Numbered from the stretch's first letter, positions 19,305 through 29,406 are shown. The stretch: DNA of 64,000 nucleotides from Dyadobacter fanqingshengii (GCF_023822005.2 NZ_CP098806.1:1-64000); one strand, 5' to 3'. Made by a program: numbers and translations. Notes: generated by a model not told the origin, from the sequence alone.

Positions 19305-20861
19305 TTATTTGGCACCGTCAGATTTTGCTCTGGCCACGGCATATTCACCAATTTTGTGACCGGATTGCAAGCCGGCTTCGCAGTCAAAACGGTAGTGGAT
19401 AAGTCCATAAATCCTTGACACAGATGCTTCCTCTGCCATATTGTCAATTTTCTCTTTTTCTTCCGGAAAAATGTAGGCCAGCAATTCAGCCGCTGCGCCA
19501 GAGAATGTGGAGTGCCCCGAAGTGTATGAGGGGAAGTTAGGCAAGCCCACAGAAGTTTTAATCTTTCTATTCATTTGATTTGGGCGTGGGTAGTAATAAA
19601 AATACTTCACGTCCCAGCAGCAAATTCCGGCATCCTGCAATGTGGTGCCCAGAAGCGCCAGGGTTCTGGCTGTTCTAACCTCGCTGAATGCATTTTTATG
19701 ACAAAGGTCCGCAGCCCTTCTGTGCCAGTGACCCGGAGGTGTATAACTTCCCACACCATCGGACCAGAAGCTGGCAATGCGCGCCTGATCGCGGGTTTGT
19801 TTTTTTGCAATGGTTAAAAGTTCATCGATATTTTCCTGGTATTCCGCGCTCCCGATTGCTGGTGGCGGTCCCGGGCGTAATGTTTTAACAGTTGCTTTAT
19901 CAAAATTCCATGGCGTAACAAAGCCGTAAGTTGGCAACATTGGCGGGCGGGCAGGCGATTCCTGGCTAACCCAGGGTTCCGTAGTTCCTATTGTTTTTGC
20001 ATTAGCGATCATTTCAGCGGTTGCTGCCTGGTTGTTGGCGGTTCCCATACCGTCTGTTTTGGCTCTTGCCATCACCTTTGCACCCACAGCTTTACCCAGA
20101 TCTGCACCCGCAGTAATGTCGCTTTCCACATTCATCCCAGCCCATAAGCGGCTGTTTTTATGCTCAGCCAGTTTTTGTTCCAGAAACGGCACTTCTCCCG
20201 GAAACATTGCTTTCAAAATAGCAACCGATGCTTCGGCTACCACCGCATCCTCCGAAGGATAGGAAGGAAGATCAGTCACCGGCAAAATCGCTTGTACAGA
20301 AGCGTCCGTTTTCGAAGGCGCTTTGCGGTTGAATTTAAACTTGTAATTCCACGCACTTACCAATGCATCATACTGCGCAACGCTAAGATAGGCCAGTGCT
20401 CTGGCCGTGTAAGGCGGATTGGCAAAAGGAAACTTAGGGTCTGCAAGTGGATTGGCAGGATCAGGAAGCGGATATTTACCGTCTTTGTTGGATGCTGGCG
20501 GCGTGTTATAACGCGCAGCCAGTTCGCGACCGATCTCATTCCAGCGGAAAGCGGCTCCTGCACCCCAGTAATTAACGATTTCTCGTTGTTGCGGCGTGAT
20601 TTTGGAAGTTGTTTCCTTCAATTTTGCAATTTCTGCCTTGTAGTCTTCCGAGGAGGCAGCTTTTGGCTCAGCAACCACTATTTCACTGGATGAGGCAAGC
20701 ACGTAAGGCTTCCAATTGCCGGCGTCAGCATCCATGCTGGAAGGGTTGTTAACCGAAGCGGTGGGTTCGTCGGTAGTTTTGTTGCAGGAAGAAATCCCTA
20801 AAGTGAGAAGCAATCCGCACGCAATCAGAAGATTGCTCTTTGAAGTATATTTTAATTTCAT
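19305..20861 (-). CDS. PAP2/vanadium-haloperoxidase-family lipoprotein
   Basis: A 518-aa lipoprotein with signal peptide and lipobox GISSC (Cys26). The acid-phosphatase/haloperoxidase signature is complete: Lys419-x6-Arg426-Pro427 (KYFYYYPRP), PSYTSGH at 444-450, and Ser482-Arg483-x5-His489-x3-Asp493 (SRIYGLIHYRFD). The long N-terminal helical part is like Bacteroidota haloperoxidase-like PAP2 proteins. Either phosphomonoester hydrolysis or, with vanadate, halide oxidation is possible; sequence alone does not decide. It follows the barrel protein gene by 2 bp, indicating co-transcription. Confidence 0.85.
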   Translation of the reverse strand: MKLKYTSKSNLLIACGLLLTLGISSCNKTTDEPTASVNNPSSMDADAGNWKPYVLASSSEIVVAEPKAASSEDYKAEIAKLKETTSKITPQQREIVNYWGAGAAFRWNEIGRELAARYNTPPASNKDGKYPLPDPANPLADPKFPFANPPYTARALAYLSVAQYDALVSAWNYKFKFNRKAPSKTDASVQAILPVTDLPSYPSEDAVVAEASVAILKAMFPGEVPFLEQKLAEHKNSRLWAGMNVESDITAGADLGKAVGAKVMARAKTDGMGTANNQAATAEMIANAKTIGTTEPWVSQESPARPPMLPTYGFVTPWNFDKATVKTLRPGPPPAIGSAEYQENIDELLTIAKKQTRDQARIASFWSDGVGSYTPPGHWHRRAADLCHKNAFSEVRTARTLALLGTTLQDAGICCWDVKYFYYYPRPNQMNRKIKTSVGLPNFPSYTSGHSTFSGAAAELLAYIFPEEKEKIDNMAEEASVSRIYGLIHYRFDCEAGLQSGHKIGEYAVARAKSDGAK

Positions 20862-20863
20862 TG

Positions 20864-21808
20864 TTATTGATGCATGTTTGGGTTTTTATCAGCCTTGATA
20901 TACCGGAACTGGTACAGCACGCCAACAGAAAAAGATGTACTTTGGCCAACATTGGTTCCGTCAAGAACGTAAGCGGCCCGGGCATTAACGCCGATATTTT
21001 TTGGCTGAAATTTGGCATAAACGCCGCCCACAGTGCTTTTCATGTTATTAGTAGGAAAAGGCATATCATTCCTGCGGATGTTATCACCCCCATCACAAGC
21101 GCCATACTCGGCAAAAACCTCTGCCTGAATGCCTTTTTTCAAATATCCCAGCCTCACAGAAGCGTCATAAGCGTTGGGAACAGTCACTTTATTGGTGCTA
21201 TGCAGCTTTCCATCAGCCAGATAAGAATCGCGGTCGATCTCAATGTTACTGCGGAAAATATAGCTTCCCGAAGCGGTCATATAAATGCCGGTTTGCGGAT
21301 GGCGGTAACTGGCTAGCAGTCTGGCCGTTGCAGTTCTGCATTGCATCCCAATAGACATAGGCATAAAATCGGCAATGTAGTCGCCCGTAGGAATGGAAGC
21401 GCCGCCGATGGCGTGCAGGGAAAACCCTGATTTATTAATAAAACGAAATTTAAGCCAAAGGGAAGCGTCCTGAAACCCTTTTTGCCACTTTAAATTGCCA
21501 GCGCTGGTCTGCGTCCACACGTAAGGAACGCCCACGATAACATTCAGGTTTTTGGTTACGCCTACTGCCAACATGGCCATTGCACTTTGGGTGGTGTGTG
21601 TGCCAATGTTCAGATTTTCGCGTTTGAGTTGGTTTTCCCAATACTTGTCCCAGGAGCTATGCCCGTAAGAAAGAGCAAGACAGGCCGTATTTTTCGACAT
21701 ATAAATGGCATCGTTGGGCATTTGGGCAAAAGCCCTTCCTGTTGCGCACAGGGCAATCATTAAAAGCAAAATGAGTGGTTGCTTCATTGTTCGTAAAGAA
21801 TATCGCAT
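20864..21808 (-). CDS. Outer-membrane beta-barrel protein, Phenol_MetA_deg-like
   Basis: A 314-aa exported protein: signal peptide ending at TGRAFAQ (about residue 29), then alternating strands typical of an outer-membrane barrel, with VPYVWTQTSAGN, ASIPTGDYIADFMP and a C-terminal strand SFSVGVLYQFRYIK. It resembles the barrel family often annotated as transporter (PF13557). A second ATG, MKQPLILLLM at 21787, is an equally good start and gives a cleaner signal peptide. It lies directly upstream of the PAP2 gene, so the two may act in the same envelope pathway. Confidence 0.7.
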   Translation of the reverse strand: MRYSLRTMKQPLILLLMIALCATGRAFAQMPNDAIYMSKNTACLALSYGHSSWDKYWENQLKRENLNIGTHTTQSAMAMLAVGVTKNLNVIVGVPYVWTQTSAGNLKWQKGFQDASLWLKFRFINKSGFSLHAIGGASIPTGDYIADFMPMSIGMQCRTATARLLASYRHPQTGIYMTASGSYIFRSNIEIDRDSYLADGKLHSTNKVTVPNAYDASVRLGYLKKGIQAEVFAEYGACDGGDNIRRNDMPFPTNNMKSTVGGVYAKFQPKNIGVNARAAYVLDGTNVGQSTSFSVGVLYQFRYIKADKNPNMHQ

Positions 21809-21928
21809 TTGTTTTTATTGGGGAATTATGCCGTGTGTTTACAATATCACAATGGATACTGTGCTTTGAAGGCAATATGTAATGAATTAAGGCATTCTTG
21901 CGACTGGTAGGTAAATGTCGCTAAGGAT

Positions 21929-22486
21929 TCAGCTAAGCTCGGGAGGCGGGCTTGTTAGCTGAATGAAGATGGCTGAATAGATATTTTTGGAGCATCTGCC
22001 TGTCAATAAAGGCAATGGTTCTGTAAATGAGGCAGTTTGAAAACTTATTTCATGGGAATTTGAAATGTAATTTTTCAGCAGGTTATCCATCAATTTCATG
22101 GCCTTGCTATAAGGATTCTCCGGCAGTTTTGCATTCGGATCGCTGATAATTTGCATGGCATTGGCCAATGCGAAGAATTCATCCCGGGCCGCCTGATTGG
22201 ATTTCAGCGTCACATAAAGTGTATCGTTTTGATGTACGACCTGAGTAGGGTTATAAAATTGATCATCCTGACGAATGAGACCCTCAGGTGCTTCTGTAAT
22301 TTGTAGGTCGCCTGCGTAGGGCAGGGACGGCAAATGCATTTTAACTACCCTTAATTCATCATAGGGCGAAGAAACCGATGAGTCCTGATAGTGGTTATCA
22401 AAGAAAAGCACAGCGAAAGCGAGCCCAAACGTGTTGTAGAGCAAGAGAACCAATAATCCTATCGGCAACAGTCTTTTCAATTTCAA
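21929..22486 (-). CDS. Hypothetical membrane-anchored protein
   Basis: A 185-aa protein with one N-terminal transmembrane or signal segment (about 7-28) and an extracytoplasmic rest without motifs I recognise. The C-terminus, after a hydrophobic stretch, ends in TSPPPELS, a proline-rich tail. It has its own well-formed promoter and no co-directional partner close by; the barrel gene begins 120 bp after its stop. Function unknown. Confidence 0.6.
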   Translation of the reverse strand: MKLKRLLPIGLLVLLLYNTFGLAFAVLFFDNHYQDSSVSSPYDELRVVKMHLPSLPYAGDLQITEAPEGLIRQDDQFYNPTQVVHQNDTLYVTLKSNQAARDEFFALANAMQIISDPNAKLPENPYSKAMKLMDNLLKNYISNSHEISFQTASFTEPLPLLTGRCSKNIYSAIFIQLTSPPPELS

Positions 22487-22499
22487 GAGGATTTATATC

Positions 22500-22532
22500 C
22501 AAATGTAATCAAGATTAGTGCAATTCTGCAAA
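22500..22532 (-). promoter_or_regulatory. Promoter of the 185-aa hypothetical gene
   Basis: On the minus strand TTTG (22532-22529) is followed after 21 bp by TACATTTG (22507-22500), both exact matches to the Bacteroidota consensus, 14 bp before the start codon. Confidence 0.5.
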
Positions 22533-22621
22533 TGTTGTTTAAAATACTATATATCAATGTCCCTATAAATGCATGCAGCGGATTTTGATTAAATTACCGC
22601 TCTAAATAAAAATGTGTTTCA

Positions 22622-23128
22622 ATGACAAAACAAGCAGGTTTTTTAACCAACGGAGCGCGTAAATGTTTGATCGTTTTGCTGCTCGCATCCACTTCCATGA
22701 TTCAGAATGAAGGATACACCAAAACCGATTTTGAAAAGCTCAATGCTATCGTGGGTTCATGGAAAATGCAGCGTACGGGAGGCGATATGTATGAAACCTG
22801 GCACAGGGTCTCACCAAGCGAATTTTCGGGGGTCAGTTATAAGCTTGAAAATGGCGATACAGTTAAACTCGAAACGGTCCGCCTTTACCTAAGTAACCGC
22901 AGGGTGATATACGCGCCGGTGACTTTTGGGCAGAATGATGAAAAGGAAGTGCTTTTCGATTTGAAATCAATTCAGGGGAAAAAGTTTATTTTTGAAAATC
23001 CCAAGCACGATTTTCCCCAGCGCATCGGCTATGCGTTTTTACCCGCAGACTCGCTTCATGCCTACATTGAAGGAACCATTGATTCAAAACCCAGACATAT
23101 CGATTACAAATATTCAAAGCTCAAATAA
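22622..23128 (+). CDS. DUF6265 family protein
   Basis: A 168-aa protein with an N-terminal hydrophobic signal-like segment (about 12-27) and a compact beta-rich domain. The phrases FEKLNAIVGSWKM, YETWHRVSPSEFSG and the signature FENPKHDFPQRIGY match DUF6265, a lipocalin-like family of unknown function. The DinB gene follows on the same strand after 13 bp. Confidence 0.78.
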   Translation: MTKQAGFLTNGARKCLIVLLLASTSMIQNEGYTKTDFEKLNAIVGSWKMQRTGGDMYETWHRVSPSEFSGVSYKLENGDTVKLETVRLYLSNRRVIYAPVTFGQNDEKEVLFDLKSIQGKKFIFENPKHDFPQRIGYAFLPADSLHAYIEGTIDSKPRHIDYKYSKLK

Positions 23129-23141
23129 GCAATTACCCTTT

Positions 23142-23675
23142 ATGAAGAAATCCGCAATCAGCCCAATGCCCCAGTTTTTCGATCGCTACATCAACCTGGT
23201 AGAAGACATTGATATCATTGAAGCATTCAACAAATATTCGCCCGGCAATGTGTATGCAGACCTTGCAAAGCTAACGGCCCTGAAAGAGCTGGCTTACGCC
23301 GAAGGAAAATGGAGTGTAAAGGACATTTTACAACATGTCATTGACAACGAGCGCATTATGTCCTACCGGGCCATGCGTTTTTCTAGAAATGACAAAACAA
23401 CCCTCCCAGGCTACGACGAAGAACTTTTGGCAGCAAACACAATCGCAAATCAACGTAGCATCGATGATCTGATGCAGGAATTCAATGAAGTAAGGCAAAG
23501 TACAATTTCCCTTTTTAAAAGCATGAATGATGAAATGATCCTGCGCTCAGGTTTTGCTTACAAGTCCGACATTTCGGCTCTGGCCCTGGGATTCGTGATC
23601 ATCGGTCACCCTATTCACCACATGCGTGTAATTGAGGAGCGTTACTTTCCGCTGCTTCAAGCACCCGCCAGCTGA
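23142..23675 (+). CDS. DinB family protein
   Basis: A 177-aa four-helix-bundle protein of the DinB/YfiT-like superfamily. Its three metal-ligand histidines appear as His65 (ILQHVIDNE) and the C-terminal HxxxH in [14 protein letters not shown]. Members are metal-dependent thiol S-transferases or of unknown function. The reading frame is open further upstream to 22992, but that part overlaps the DUF6265 gene; the ATG at 23142, 13 bp after its stop, is the sensible start. The last 19 bases overlap the convergent DUF255 gene. Confidence 0.83.
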   Translation: MKKSAISPMPQFFDRYINLVEDIDIIEAFNKYSPGNVYADLAKLTALKELAYAEGKWSVKDILQHVIDNERIMSYRAMRFSRNDKTTLPGYDEELLAANTIANQRSIDDLMQEFNEVRQSTISLFKSMNDEMILRSGFAYKSDISALALGFVIIGHPIHHMRVIEERYFPLLQAPAS

Positions 23676-25672
23676 TCCAGTGCATATTCCACTTGCGTTA
23701 CCGGCAGTTGGCAGGTTTTATCGTAACACACGTAAATGGCCGTTTTGCCATTGATGTCTGTGCGACTTTTTAAGAGAGGGAGATCGGAGCGGGTGATTGT
23801 TCCCATTACCAGTTTGTTGGGCACGAAGAAGCGGTCGAAATCTTTGCGCATATCGTCCGCGTCTGCGCCTACAATGATGATTTCAGCGGTTGGTGAGGCT
23901 CTCATACAGTATAGTGCTGCCCAGTTTGTAACCCATTGGACGTCTGCCAGAAGGACCTTGCTCATTTTGGAAAGCATTGTGTCCGAAATCCTGGCGTATT
24001 CATCCTCGTCGAGCATCATACCCAGCAGATAAAGATTATGCGCCATGATGGAGTTTGAAGATGGAATCACATTATCGAAAAGTTCTTTTTTGCGGGTAAT
24101 GAGCGTTTCTCCGTAAATGTCGGTGAAGTAAAAAAAGCCTTCTTTCTGGTCGTAAAAATTGTCGATCGTGTAGTCGGCCAGCTTTCTGGCAAGCGTGATC
24201 CACTGTTCATCGAAAGTAATCTGGTAAAGCGCCAGGTATGCCTCGGTGACTGCCGCATAATCCTCTAAAAAGCCCGTCACAGTCGCCCGCCCGTTCTTAT
24301 AACTGTGCATGAGCTTATTGCCCACGATCATATTGTCGCGGATAAATGCGCCTGCCGAAACAGCCATTTCACGAATATATTCATGGCCCAAGGCCCGGTA
24401 GGAATCAGCCAGCCCCTTGATCAGCAGTCCGTTCCAGGATGTAAGCGTTTTGTCATCCAATCCTGGCCGGATGCGTCCTGCTCTCTTTTCGCCCAGTTTT
24501 TTGAGGGCTGCCCTATATTTCGCTTCAAGATCGGCCACATTGAGCTTTAACGCACTGGCGGTTTGCAGTACCGTATTGGTCAAATGCAAATGATTGTGGC
24601 CATCTTCCCAGTTGCCGTGCTCGGAGACATTATAAAGTTTAGCAAACCATTCGAAATCTTCGCCCAGGATTTGCTGCAATTCCGCTTTTGTCCAAATATA
24701 AAATTTACCCTCCACACCCTCGCTATCCGCATCCAGCGCAGAGTAAAAACCGCCTTGCTCATTGCGCATCTCGTTTTGCAGCCATTGAATTGTGTTCAAT
24801 AGGCGATCTTCATACAGCGGATTTCTGGTCAGTGAATAAGCCTCGGCATAAATGCTCAGCAGCTGCGCATTATCATAGAGCATTTTTTCAAAATGTGGGA
24901 TAAACCATTCATCATCAACAGAATATCTGGCCCATCCGCCGCCAACGTGATCATAAATCCCACCCAAAGCAATGCGGTCCAGGGATAATTCCAGCTGGGC
25001 AAGTGCCTGCGGATTTTGGCTTATATCAAAATAACGCAGCAAAAATTTATAGATCGAAGGCATGGGAAACTTCGGCGCGCGATCCATTCCGCCTTTTTCC
25101 GTATCGAAATTAAGCTGCAATTTCTCAAACATGATATCCAGCTCGGAAATTACATAATCACCGTTTCCCGTCACGAGGCCATACTTTTCTGTGTCGGAAA
25201 CCAGCATATTTTGCACAAATCCTTCGGCAGACCCGGCCAGCTCATCATAATGTTTCTGAAATGCATTGTCAATGCTCTTCATCAGCTGCACCCAATTTTG
25301 CGGAGGCAGATATGTAACCCCGTAAAACGGCCGGCTGTCGGGCAACAGGAAAACGTTCAGCGGCCATCCGCCGCGCACGCCCATCGCTTGCACGGCATCC
25401 ATATATACAGCATCCACGTCGGGACGCTCCTCACGATCCACCTTAATGCAAACGAAATGCGCGTTCATGACCTCCGCAATGCTCTCTTTTTCAAAACATT
25501 CCCGTTCCATTACATGGCACCAGTGACAAGCCGAGTAGCCAATGCTGACCAGGATAGGCTTATTCTCAGTTTTCGCTTTGCTCAATGCTTCCTCGCCCCA
25601 GGGAAACCAGTCAACCGGATTGTGTGCATGTTGAAGTAGATAGGGGCTGGTTTGCTGGCTCAGGCGGTTCAT
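23657..25672 (-). CDS. DUF255 thioredoxin-domain protein (YyaL/SPATA20-like)
   Basis: A 671-aa cytoplasmic protein with an N-terminal thioredoxin-fold DUF255 domain and a C-terminal (alpha/alpha)6-barrel region resembling sugar epimerases and glycosidases. The redox motif is SACHWCHVM (Cys49, Cys52), followed by [13 protein letters not shown] and [12 protein letters not shown]. The barrel shows [25 protein letters not shown] and [13 protein letters not shown]. Such proteins are found from bacteria to mammals, with no settled function. It lies 11 bp after the stop of the upstream T9SS cargo gene. Confidence 0.88.
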   Translation of the reverse strand: MNRLSQQTSPYLLQHAHNPVDWFPWGEEALSKAKTENKPILVSIGYSACHWCHVMERECFEKESIAEVMNAHFVCIKVDREERPDVDAVYMDAVQAMGVRGGWPLNVFLLPDSRPFYGVTYLPPQNWVQLMKSIDNAFQKHYDELAGSAEGFVQNMLVSDTEKYGLVTGNGDYVISELDIMFEKLQLNFDTEKGGMDRAPKFPMPSIYKFLLRYFDISQNPQALAQLELSLDRIALGGIYDHVGGGWARYSVDDEWFIPHFEKMLYDNAQLLSIYAEAYSLTRNPLYEDRLLNTIQWLQNEMRNEQGGFYSALDADSEGVEGKFYIWTKAELQQILGEDFEWFAKLYNVSEHGNWEDGHNHLHLTNTVLQTASALKLNVADLEAKYRAALKKLGEKRAGRIRPGLDDKTLTSWNGLLIKGLADSYRALGHEYIREMAVSAGAFIRDNMIVGNKLMHSYKNGRATVTGFLEDYAAVTEAYLALYQITFDEQWITLARKLADYTIDNFYDQKEGFFYFTDIYGETLITRKKELFDNVIPSSNSIMAHNLYLLGMMLDEDEYARISDTMLSKMSKVLLADVQWVTNWAALYCMRASPTAEIIIVGADADDMRKDFDRFFVPNKLVMGTITRSDLPLLKSRTDINGKTAIYVCYDKTCQLPVTQVEYALDQLAGA

Positions 25673-25683
25673 ATTTGTAGTTG

Positions 25684-27315
25684 CTATTGATGAATGACCA
25701 CTTTTTTGGTAATGGTCCTGTGTTCGGTCTTAAAACGCGCAAAATATATGCCAGCAGTTAAATGGGGCAAATTGATCCGCTCGCGCGTTTCACCGGCGAT
25801 GGCTTTTAGCTGTTTTTCCAGCACAACCTGCCCTTTTGTATTTAAAAGAGAGAATGCTACATCGGTAACGCCATTCATGCCATTTAGCACTACATTCATT
25901 TCAAACTCAACCGGATTGGCATAAACAAAAGCATCGGAAAGGTGCGGCTCGGTGGAATTGACGGAATCATTCAGATCGAATTTGCAAAGGAAAACTTCTT
26001 TGCCTTTCAACTTGATACTTCTGAGCCATTTCTGATGGGAAACGACGATCTCAGTTTCAGCATTATCTGCAGCATAAGGGTTTTGCGCGGCGATAAGAAT
26101 GTTGCTTCCTTTTACCACGCCGCGCCAGATCGGGCTTTGCTGCTCCATTAAGTCGCGGGCAGACCGTGGAATGACAAGTTCATAATTCCCTTCAAACATA
26201 TCTTTGAAAGCTGATAGCCGGTAAAGTCCATAGATAAATCGCTCATAAGACGCATAATTTTCCTGGCGGTTACCTGGGAAACCGGGATTTTCCCAAAGCC
26301 ATAAACCATTGGCTCCCGAGAAAAAGGGGAAGATGGCGGTTGCTTCTGCTACAAACGGGGCAATCAGTGGCGTGTTGGGATCGTAACTGTCATGAATACG
26401 CATCCATACAAAAGGAATGATAGGCTTATCACTCCAGGCGCGGTTGACTTCAATGTTGAAAAGAAGATACGACAGATAATCCTTTCCAATCGGGTTATCG
26501 TAGCCATAATAAAAATAAGGAGAGGGCGTCAGAAATTGTTGCGCATTGTAAAAGCTGCCGCCGATCTTGCCTGCATTATCCTGGACCAGGTAATGGGTGC
26601 GGTCAGCATTGGTGGTCCAGTCCTGCCAGCTGTTGGCAGTAATGTTCAACCACGTGTTGCGCACCGGAACATCGCTGTAACTGCTCAATGGGGCTTTAAC
26701 TCCCTTCAATTTCAGCCTGTTGGCCGCCTCGGTGTACCACCACCTCATATCCCTTTTATAGGTTGCCAAAAAATCTGCGTCCGATAAATTGCGGTAATTT
26801 TGGGGGATCTTGCTATTGGATTTTAATGCGAGAATATCGCGGTCCTCACGTTGCATGCGCTCAATGTCCATGCAAATGATGTCGTAACCTTTTGCTGTTT
26901 CGGCGTAATTGTCCCAAAAATTACGATAAGCCACAGTGTCATTTCCCCAGGGGCTGCGCAGTGCATTATCCGCCCAGGGCTGGTTTCCGCTCGATGTTGC
27001 GACGCCGTACCAGATCAATGCCCGGTTGGCATTCGTTAAGGATCCGGGCTCGGGTCCGGAGAATGTTGCAAGGTGGCTAAAACCGTGTTTGAGCGGCTGG
27101 GACTGCGTATCGCCAAAGCGTGTAGCATTATAAATGATCTTAAAGGGCAGGCTAAATTCGGGGAACTTGCCCCATTCGATCGTGTTGTTGGCCGTGACCG
27201 GGTTTAGTATATAAGCTGGCTGGCAATCCTGCGCATAGACGTGCGCACATTGGGTCATGAAATAAAATAAAGTGGTGTAAAAAGCTCTCACATATATATC
27301 GGTAAAATGAACCAT
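25684..27315 (-). CDS. Secreted protein with T9SS type A sorting domain
   Basis: A 543-aa extracellular protein from the chosen start, ATG at 27315 ([16 protein letters not shown]...), with signal peptide ending near HVYAQ. The reading frame continues upstream to 27414, but that part runs through a tandem-palindrome operator and lacks a signal peptide start, so it is left out. The body has (beta/alpha)8-like features ([42 protein letters not shown]) suggesting a glycoside-hydrolase-like fold; no family is recognised. The last 75 residues are a type A C-terminal domain ([32 protein letters not shown]), directing export by the type IX system. Confidence 0.75.
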   Translation of the reverse strand: MVHFTDIYVRAFYTTLFYFMTQCAHVYAQDCQPAYILNPVTANNTIEWGKFPEFSLPFKIIYNATRFGDTQSQPLKHGFSHLATFSGPEPGSLTNANRALIWYGVATSSGNQPWADNALRSPWGNDTVAYRNFWDNYAETAKGYDIICMDIERMQREDRDILALKSNSKIPQNYRNLSDADFLATYKRDMRWWYTEAANRLKLKGVKAPLSSYSDVPVRNTWLNITANSWQDWTTNADRTHYLVQDNAGKIGGSFYNAQQFLTPSPYFYYGYDNPIGKDYLSYLLFNIEVNRAWSDKPIIPFVWMRIHDSYDPNTPLIAPFVAEATAIFPFFSGANGLWLWENPGFPGNRQENYASYERFIYGLYRLSAFKDMFEGNYELVIPRSARDLMEQQSPIWRGVVKGSNILIAAQNPYAADNAETEIVVSHQKWLRSIKLKGKEVFLCKFDLNDSVNSTEPHLSDAFVYANPVEFEMNVVLNGMNGVTDVAFSLLNTKGQVVLEKQLKAIAGETRERINLPHLTAGIYFARFKTEHRTITKKVVIHQ

Positions 27316-27338
27316 AAGAATTGACCGGACAAATTCGT

Positions 27339-27346
27339 TACTTTTG
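27339..27346 (+). promoter_or_regulatory. -7 promoter element reading towards the lipoprotein gene
   Basis: TACTTTTG matches TAnnTTTG. It is 131 bp upstream of the lipoprotein start, and the tandem palindromes would lie just downstream of its start site. No -33 TTG at standard spacing; the nearest is 15 bp away. Confidence 0.3.
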
Positions 27347-27364
27347 CAGCGTCGATAATTTGAT

Positions 27365-27406
27365 TTTTCCGGGAAACGATTTCCAGGAAACGTTTTCCGG
27401 GAAAAG
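27365..27406. repeat. Three tandem 14-bp palindromic units (operator candidate)
   Basis: The units TTTTCCGGGAAACG, ATTTCCAGGAAACG and TTTTCCGGGAAAAG follow each other without gap (27365, 27379, 27393). Each holds the dyad TTTCC-G/A-GGAAA. They lie in the divergent gap between the T9SS cargo gene (50 bp from its start) and the lipoprotein gene (71 bp from its start). They look like a cooperative binding array for a dimeric regulator. Confidence 0.6.
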
Positions 27407-27476
27407 GCTAACACTTCAATTATATTAATGACAAAGTAAGAAAAGAAATTGCCTGGAACATAAAATATAAACTGAT

Positions 27477-27941
27477 ATGAGACGATTACTCCTTATTGCC
27501 CCTCTTTTTCTGGCCCTGCTTTTAGTGGCTTGTGATAAAAACAAAAAAGAGAACCCGAATCCTACGCCTGAGCCATCAGAAAAAGACAAAATTCTGATCA
27601 ACTATCCTTGGCGCATGTCCACTGTAACGGACCTGACAGGCAAAGCGATTCCTTTTAACCAGCTTAATGCACAGACGCAGGCCATTAAGGAAGTGATGGA
27701 CATTCAATTTCTTCAAAATAATGTGACGAAGGCGATTGATCAGGGGTCAAAGCAAGTGATCAACGGGGGAACGTGGTATTTGAAAAACGAGAATACAACG
27801 CTTGACATTAAAATATCCGGCTTTTCTGGTGAGTTTGGTGTTGAGGAGCTTACAAACAGCAAATTGAGATTAAAAAGCAAAATGCCGGTCAGCGGCGTTG
27901 AGCAGGAAACCATTATGGTTTTTGAGCCTGTGATCAAATAA
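27477..27941 (+). CDS. Lipoprotein, lipocalin-like
   Basis: A 154-aa lipoprotein: signal peptide with lipobox LVAC at residue 19, then a Pro/Glu/Lys-rich tether (KENPNPTPEPSEKDK) and a beta-rich domain. Phrases such as INYPWRMSTVTDLTG, INGGTWYLKNENTTLDI and the segment SKLRLKSKM resemble Bacteroidota lipocalin-like domain proteins. Function unknown. Followed by a strong terminator. Confidence 0.65.
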   Translation: MRRLLLIAPLFLALLLVACDKNKKENPNPTPEPSEKDKILINYPWRMSTVTDLTGKAIPFNQLNAQTQAIKEVMDIQFLQNNVTKAIDQGSKQVINGGTWYLKNENTTLDIKISGFSGEFGVEELTNSKLRLKSKMPVSGVEQETIMVFEPVIK

Positions 27942-27967
27942 GCATTCAAATTTTGGTATAAGTCAAA

Positions 27968-27996
27968 AAAAGCGGCAGATTTAATCTGCCGCTTTT
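27968..27996. terminator. Rho-independent terminator after the lipoprotein gene
   Basis: A perfect 13-bp stem AAAAGCGGCAGAT / ATCTGCCGCTTTT with a 3-nt loop, 26 bp after the stop codon. Confidence 0.9.
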
Positions 27997-28021
27997 CTTA
28001 TTTTGTGTCAAATTCAAATTA

Positions 28022-29335
28022 ATGAGAAAGAACGACCCCAAAATTATAAATGCCTGGTGTATGTACGACTGGGCCAATTCGGTTCACGCACTTGTTATCG
28101 TATCCAGTATTTTCCCCGTTTATTTCAGCGCAACCGCATTAAAAGCATCCGGGACAGCATATACCGATTTTCTGGGTTTTCAGATCAAAAGTTCTGTACT
28201 GTTTTCCTATACGGTCTCAGTCTCCTTTCTCATCACAGCGCTCTTGATCCCCTTATGCACAGCTGTGGCCGATTATAGCGGTAAGAAGAAAAGATTTATG
28301 AAATTTTTCTGCTATCTGGGCGCTCTTAGCTGCATGCTGCTCTTTTTTTTCACCAAAGATACCCTGGTGCCTTCCATTTTGCTGTTTGGATTGAGCCTAA
28401 TAGGATGGAGCGGGAGCATTGTTTTTTATGACTCCTATCTTCCCGAGATCGCCACGGAAGACAAATTCGACAGTTACAGTGCCAGAGGGTTTTCGCTGGG
28501 TTACCTGGGAAGCGTGCTGCTTTTGATTTTTAATTTGAGTATGATTTTAGCGCCCGCATTCTACGGCATCACCGATAAAGCGTTGCCTGCGCGGATTTCT
28601 TTTCTAACTGTCGGATTGTGGTGGATCCTGTTCGCACAGATCCCCTTCAAGTATTTGCCAGCCCATAGAGCCGCCAAGCAAAAGTCGGGGAACTGGATTT
28701 TTAACGGGTTTGCCGAGTTAAGGAAGGTTTATTTTAATTTGAGACAACAGCCTTTTCTGGCCAAGTTCCTGAGCGCTTTTTTTATTTACACCATGGGCCT
28801 GAGGACTGTAATGTATGTAGCAACGATCTTCGGGGCAACCGAGCTGAAACTCCCTTCACAAAGCTTGATCGTGACTGTTCTGCTGATTCAGATTGTGGGC
28901 ATTATCGGCTCATTTACATTTGCATGGTTATCAGGCAAAATCGGCAATATTTTTGCATTAATGGTGGGCGTAGCCATCTGGATCGGCATTTGTACGGGCG
29001 CATATTACACGACCGAAGCCATGGAATTTTATTTTATAGCCTGCGGCGTCGGCATGGTCATGGGCGGCATCCAATCCCTTTCCCGCTCCACCTACTCCAA
29101 GCTGATCCCTGAAAACATTCCCGACACAGCTTCCTATTTCAGTTTTTACGACGTTACCGAAAAGCTCGCCATCGTCATAGGCACTTTCATTTACGGAACC
29201 GTAGAGTATCTCACAGGAAGCATGAGAAACAGCATTCTCGCACTTTTAGTAATATTTGTCTTCGGCCTTATTTTGCTTTACCGCATTCCCTCCAAAAAGG
29301 CTTATCGCTATCAAATGCAGGATAGTGAGAATTAA
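28022..29335 (+). CDS. MFS transporter, UMF1/Atg22-like
   Basis: A 437-aa membrane protein with about 12 transmembrane segments. The N-terminal KIINAWCMYDWANSVHALVI is the hallmark of the UMF1 (Atg22-like) major facilitator family, which has the typical DWAN(S) motif; GGIQSLSRSTYSKLIPEN in the second half and the adjacent FYDVTEKLAIVIGT are also characteristic. Bacterial members are uncharacterised; yeast Atg22 exports amino acids from the vacuole. The gene is isolated between a terminator and the sulfatase-operon leader. Confidence 0.85.
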   Translation: MRKNDPKIINAWCMYDWANSVHALVIVSSIFPVYFSATALKASGTAYTDFLGFQIKSSVLFSYTVSVSFLITALLIPLCTAVADYSGKKKRFMKFFCYLGALSCMLLFFFTKDTLVPSILLFGLSLIGWSGSIVFYDSYLPEIATEDKFDSYSARGFSLGYLGSVLLLIFNLSMILAPAFYGITDKALPARISFLTVGLWWILFAQIPFKYLPAHRAAKQKSGNWIFNGFAELRKVYFNLRQQPFLAKFLSAFFIYTMGLRTVMYVATIFGATELKLPSQSLIVTVLLIQIVGIIGSFTFAWLSGKIGNIFALMVGVAIWIGICTGAYYTTEAMEFYFIACGVGMVMGGIQSLSRSTYSKLIPENIPDTASYFSFYDVTEKLAIVIGTFIYGTVEYLTGSMRNSILALLVIFVFGLILLYRIPSKKAYRYQMQDSEN

Positions 29336-29374
29336 TTTTCTCCATTCTTGCTTAATTAAAATAATCTACTTTAC

Positions 29375-29406
29375 TTTGTCTATCATTTTAGTAGGCTTAT
29401 CGTTTG
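29375..29406 (+). promoter_or_regulatory. Promoter of the sulfatase/SusCD operon leader
   Basis: TTTG at 29375-29378, a 19-bp spacer, then TATCGTTTG at 29398-29406, which is the -7 element with one extra base between TA and TTTG. A start site near 29413 would give about 70 nt before the leader peptide. Confidence 0.4.

Noticed and set aside
27315..27414. Longer start for the T9SS cargo gene
   Set aside because: The extension would translate the tandem palindromes and lacks a signal peptide at its N-terminus, whereas the ATG at 27315 is followed by one.
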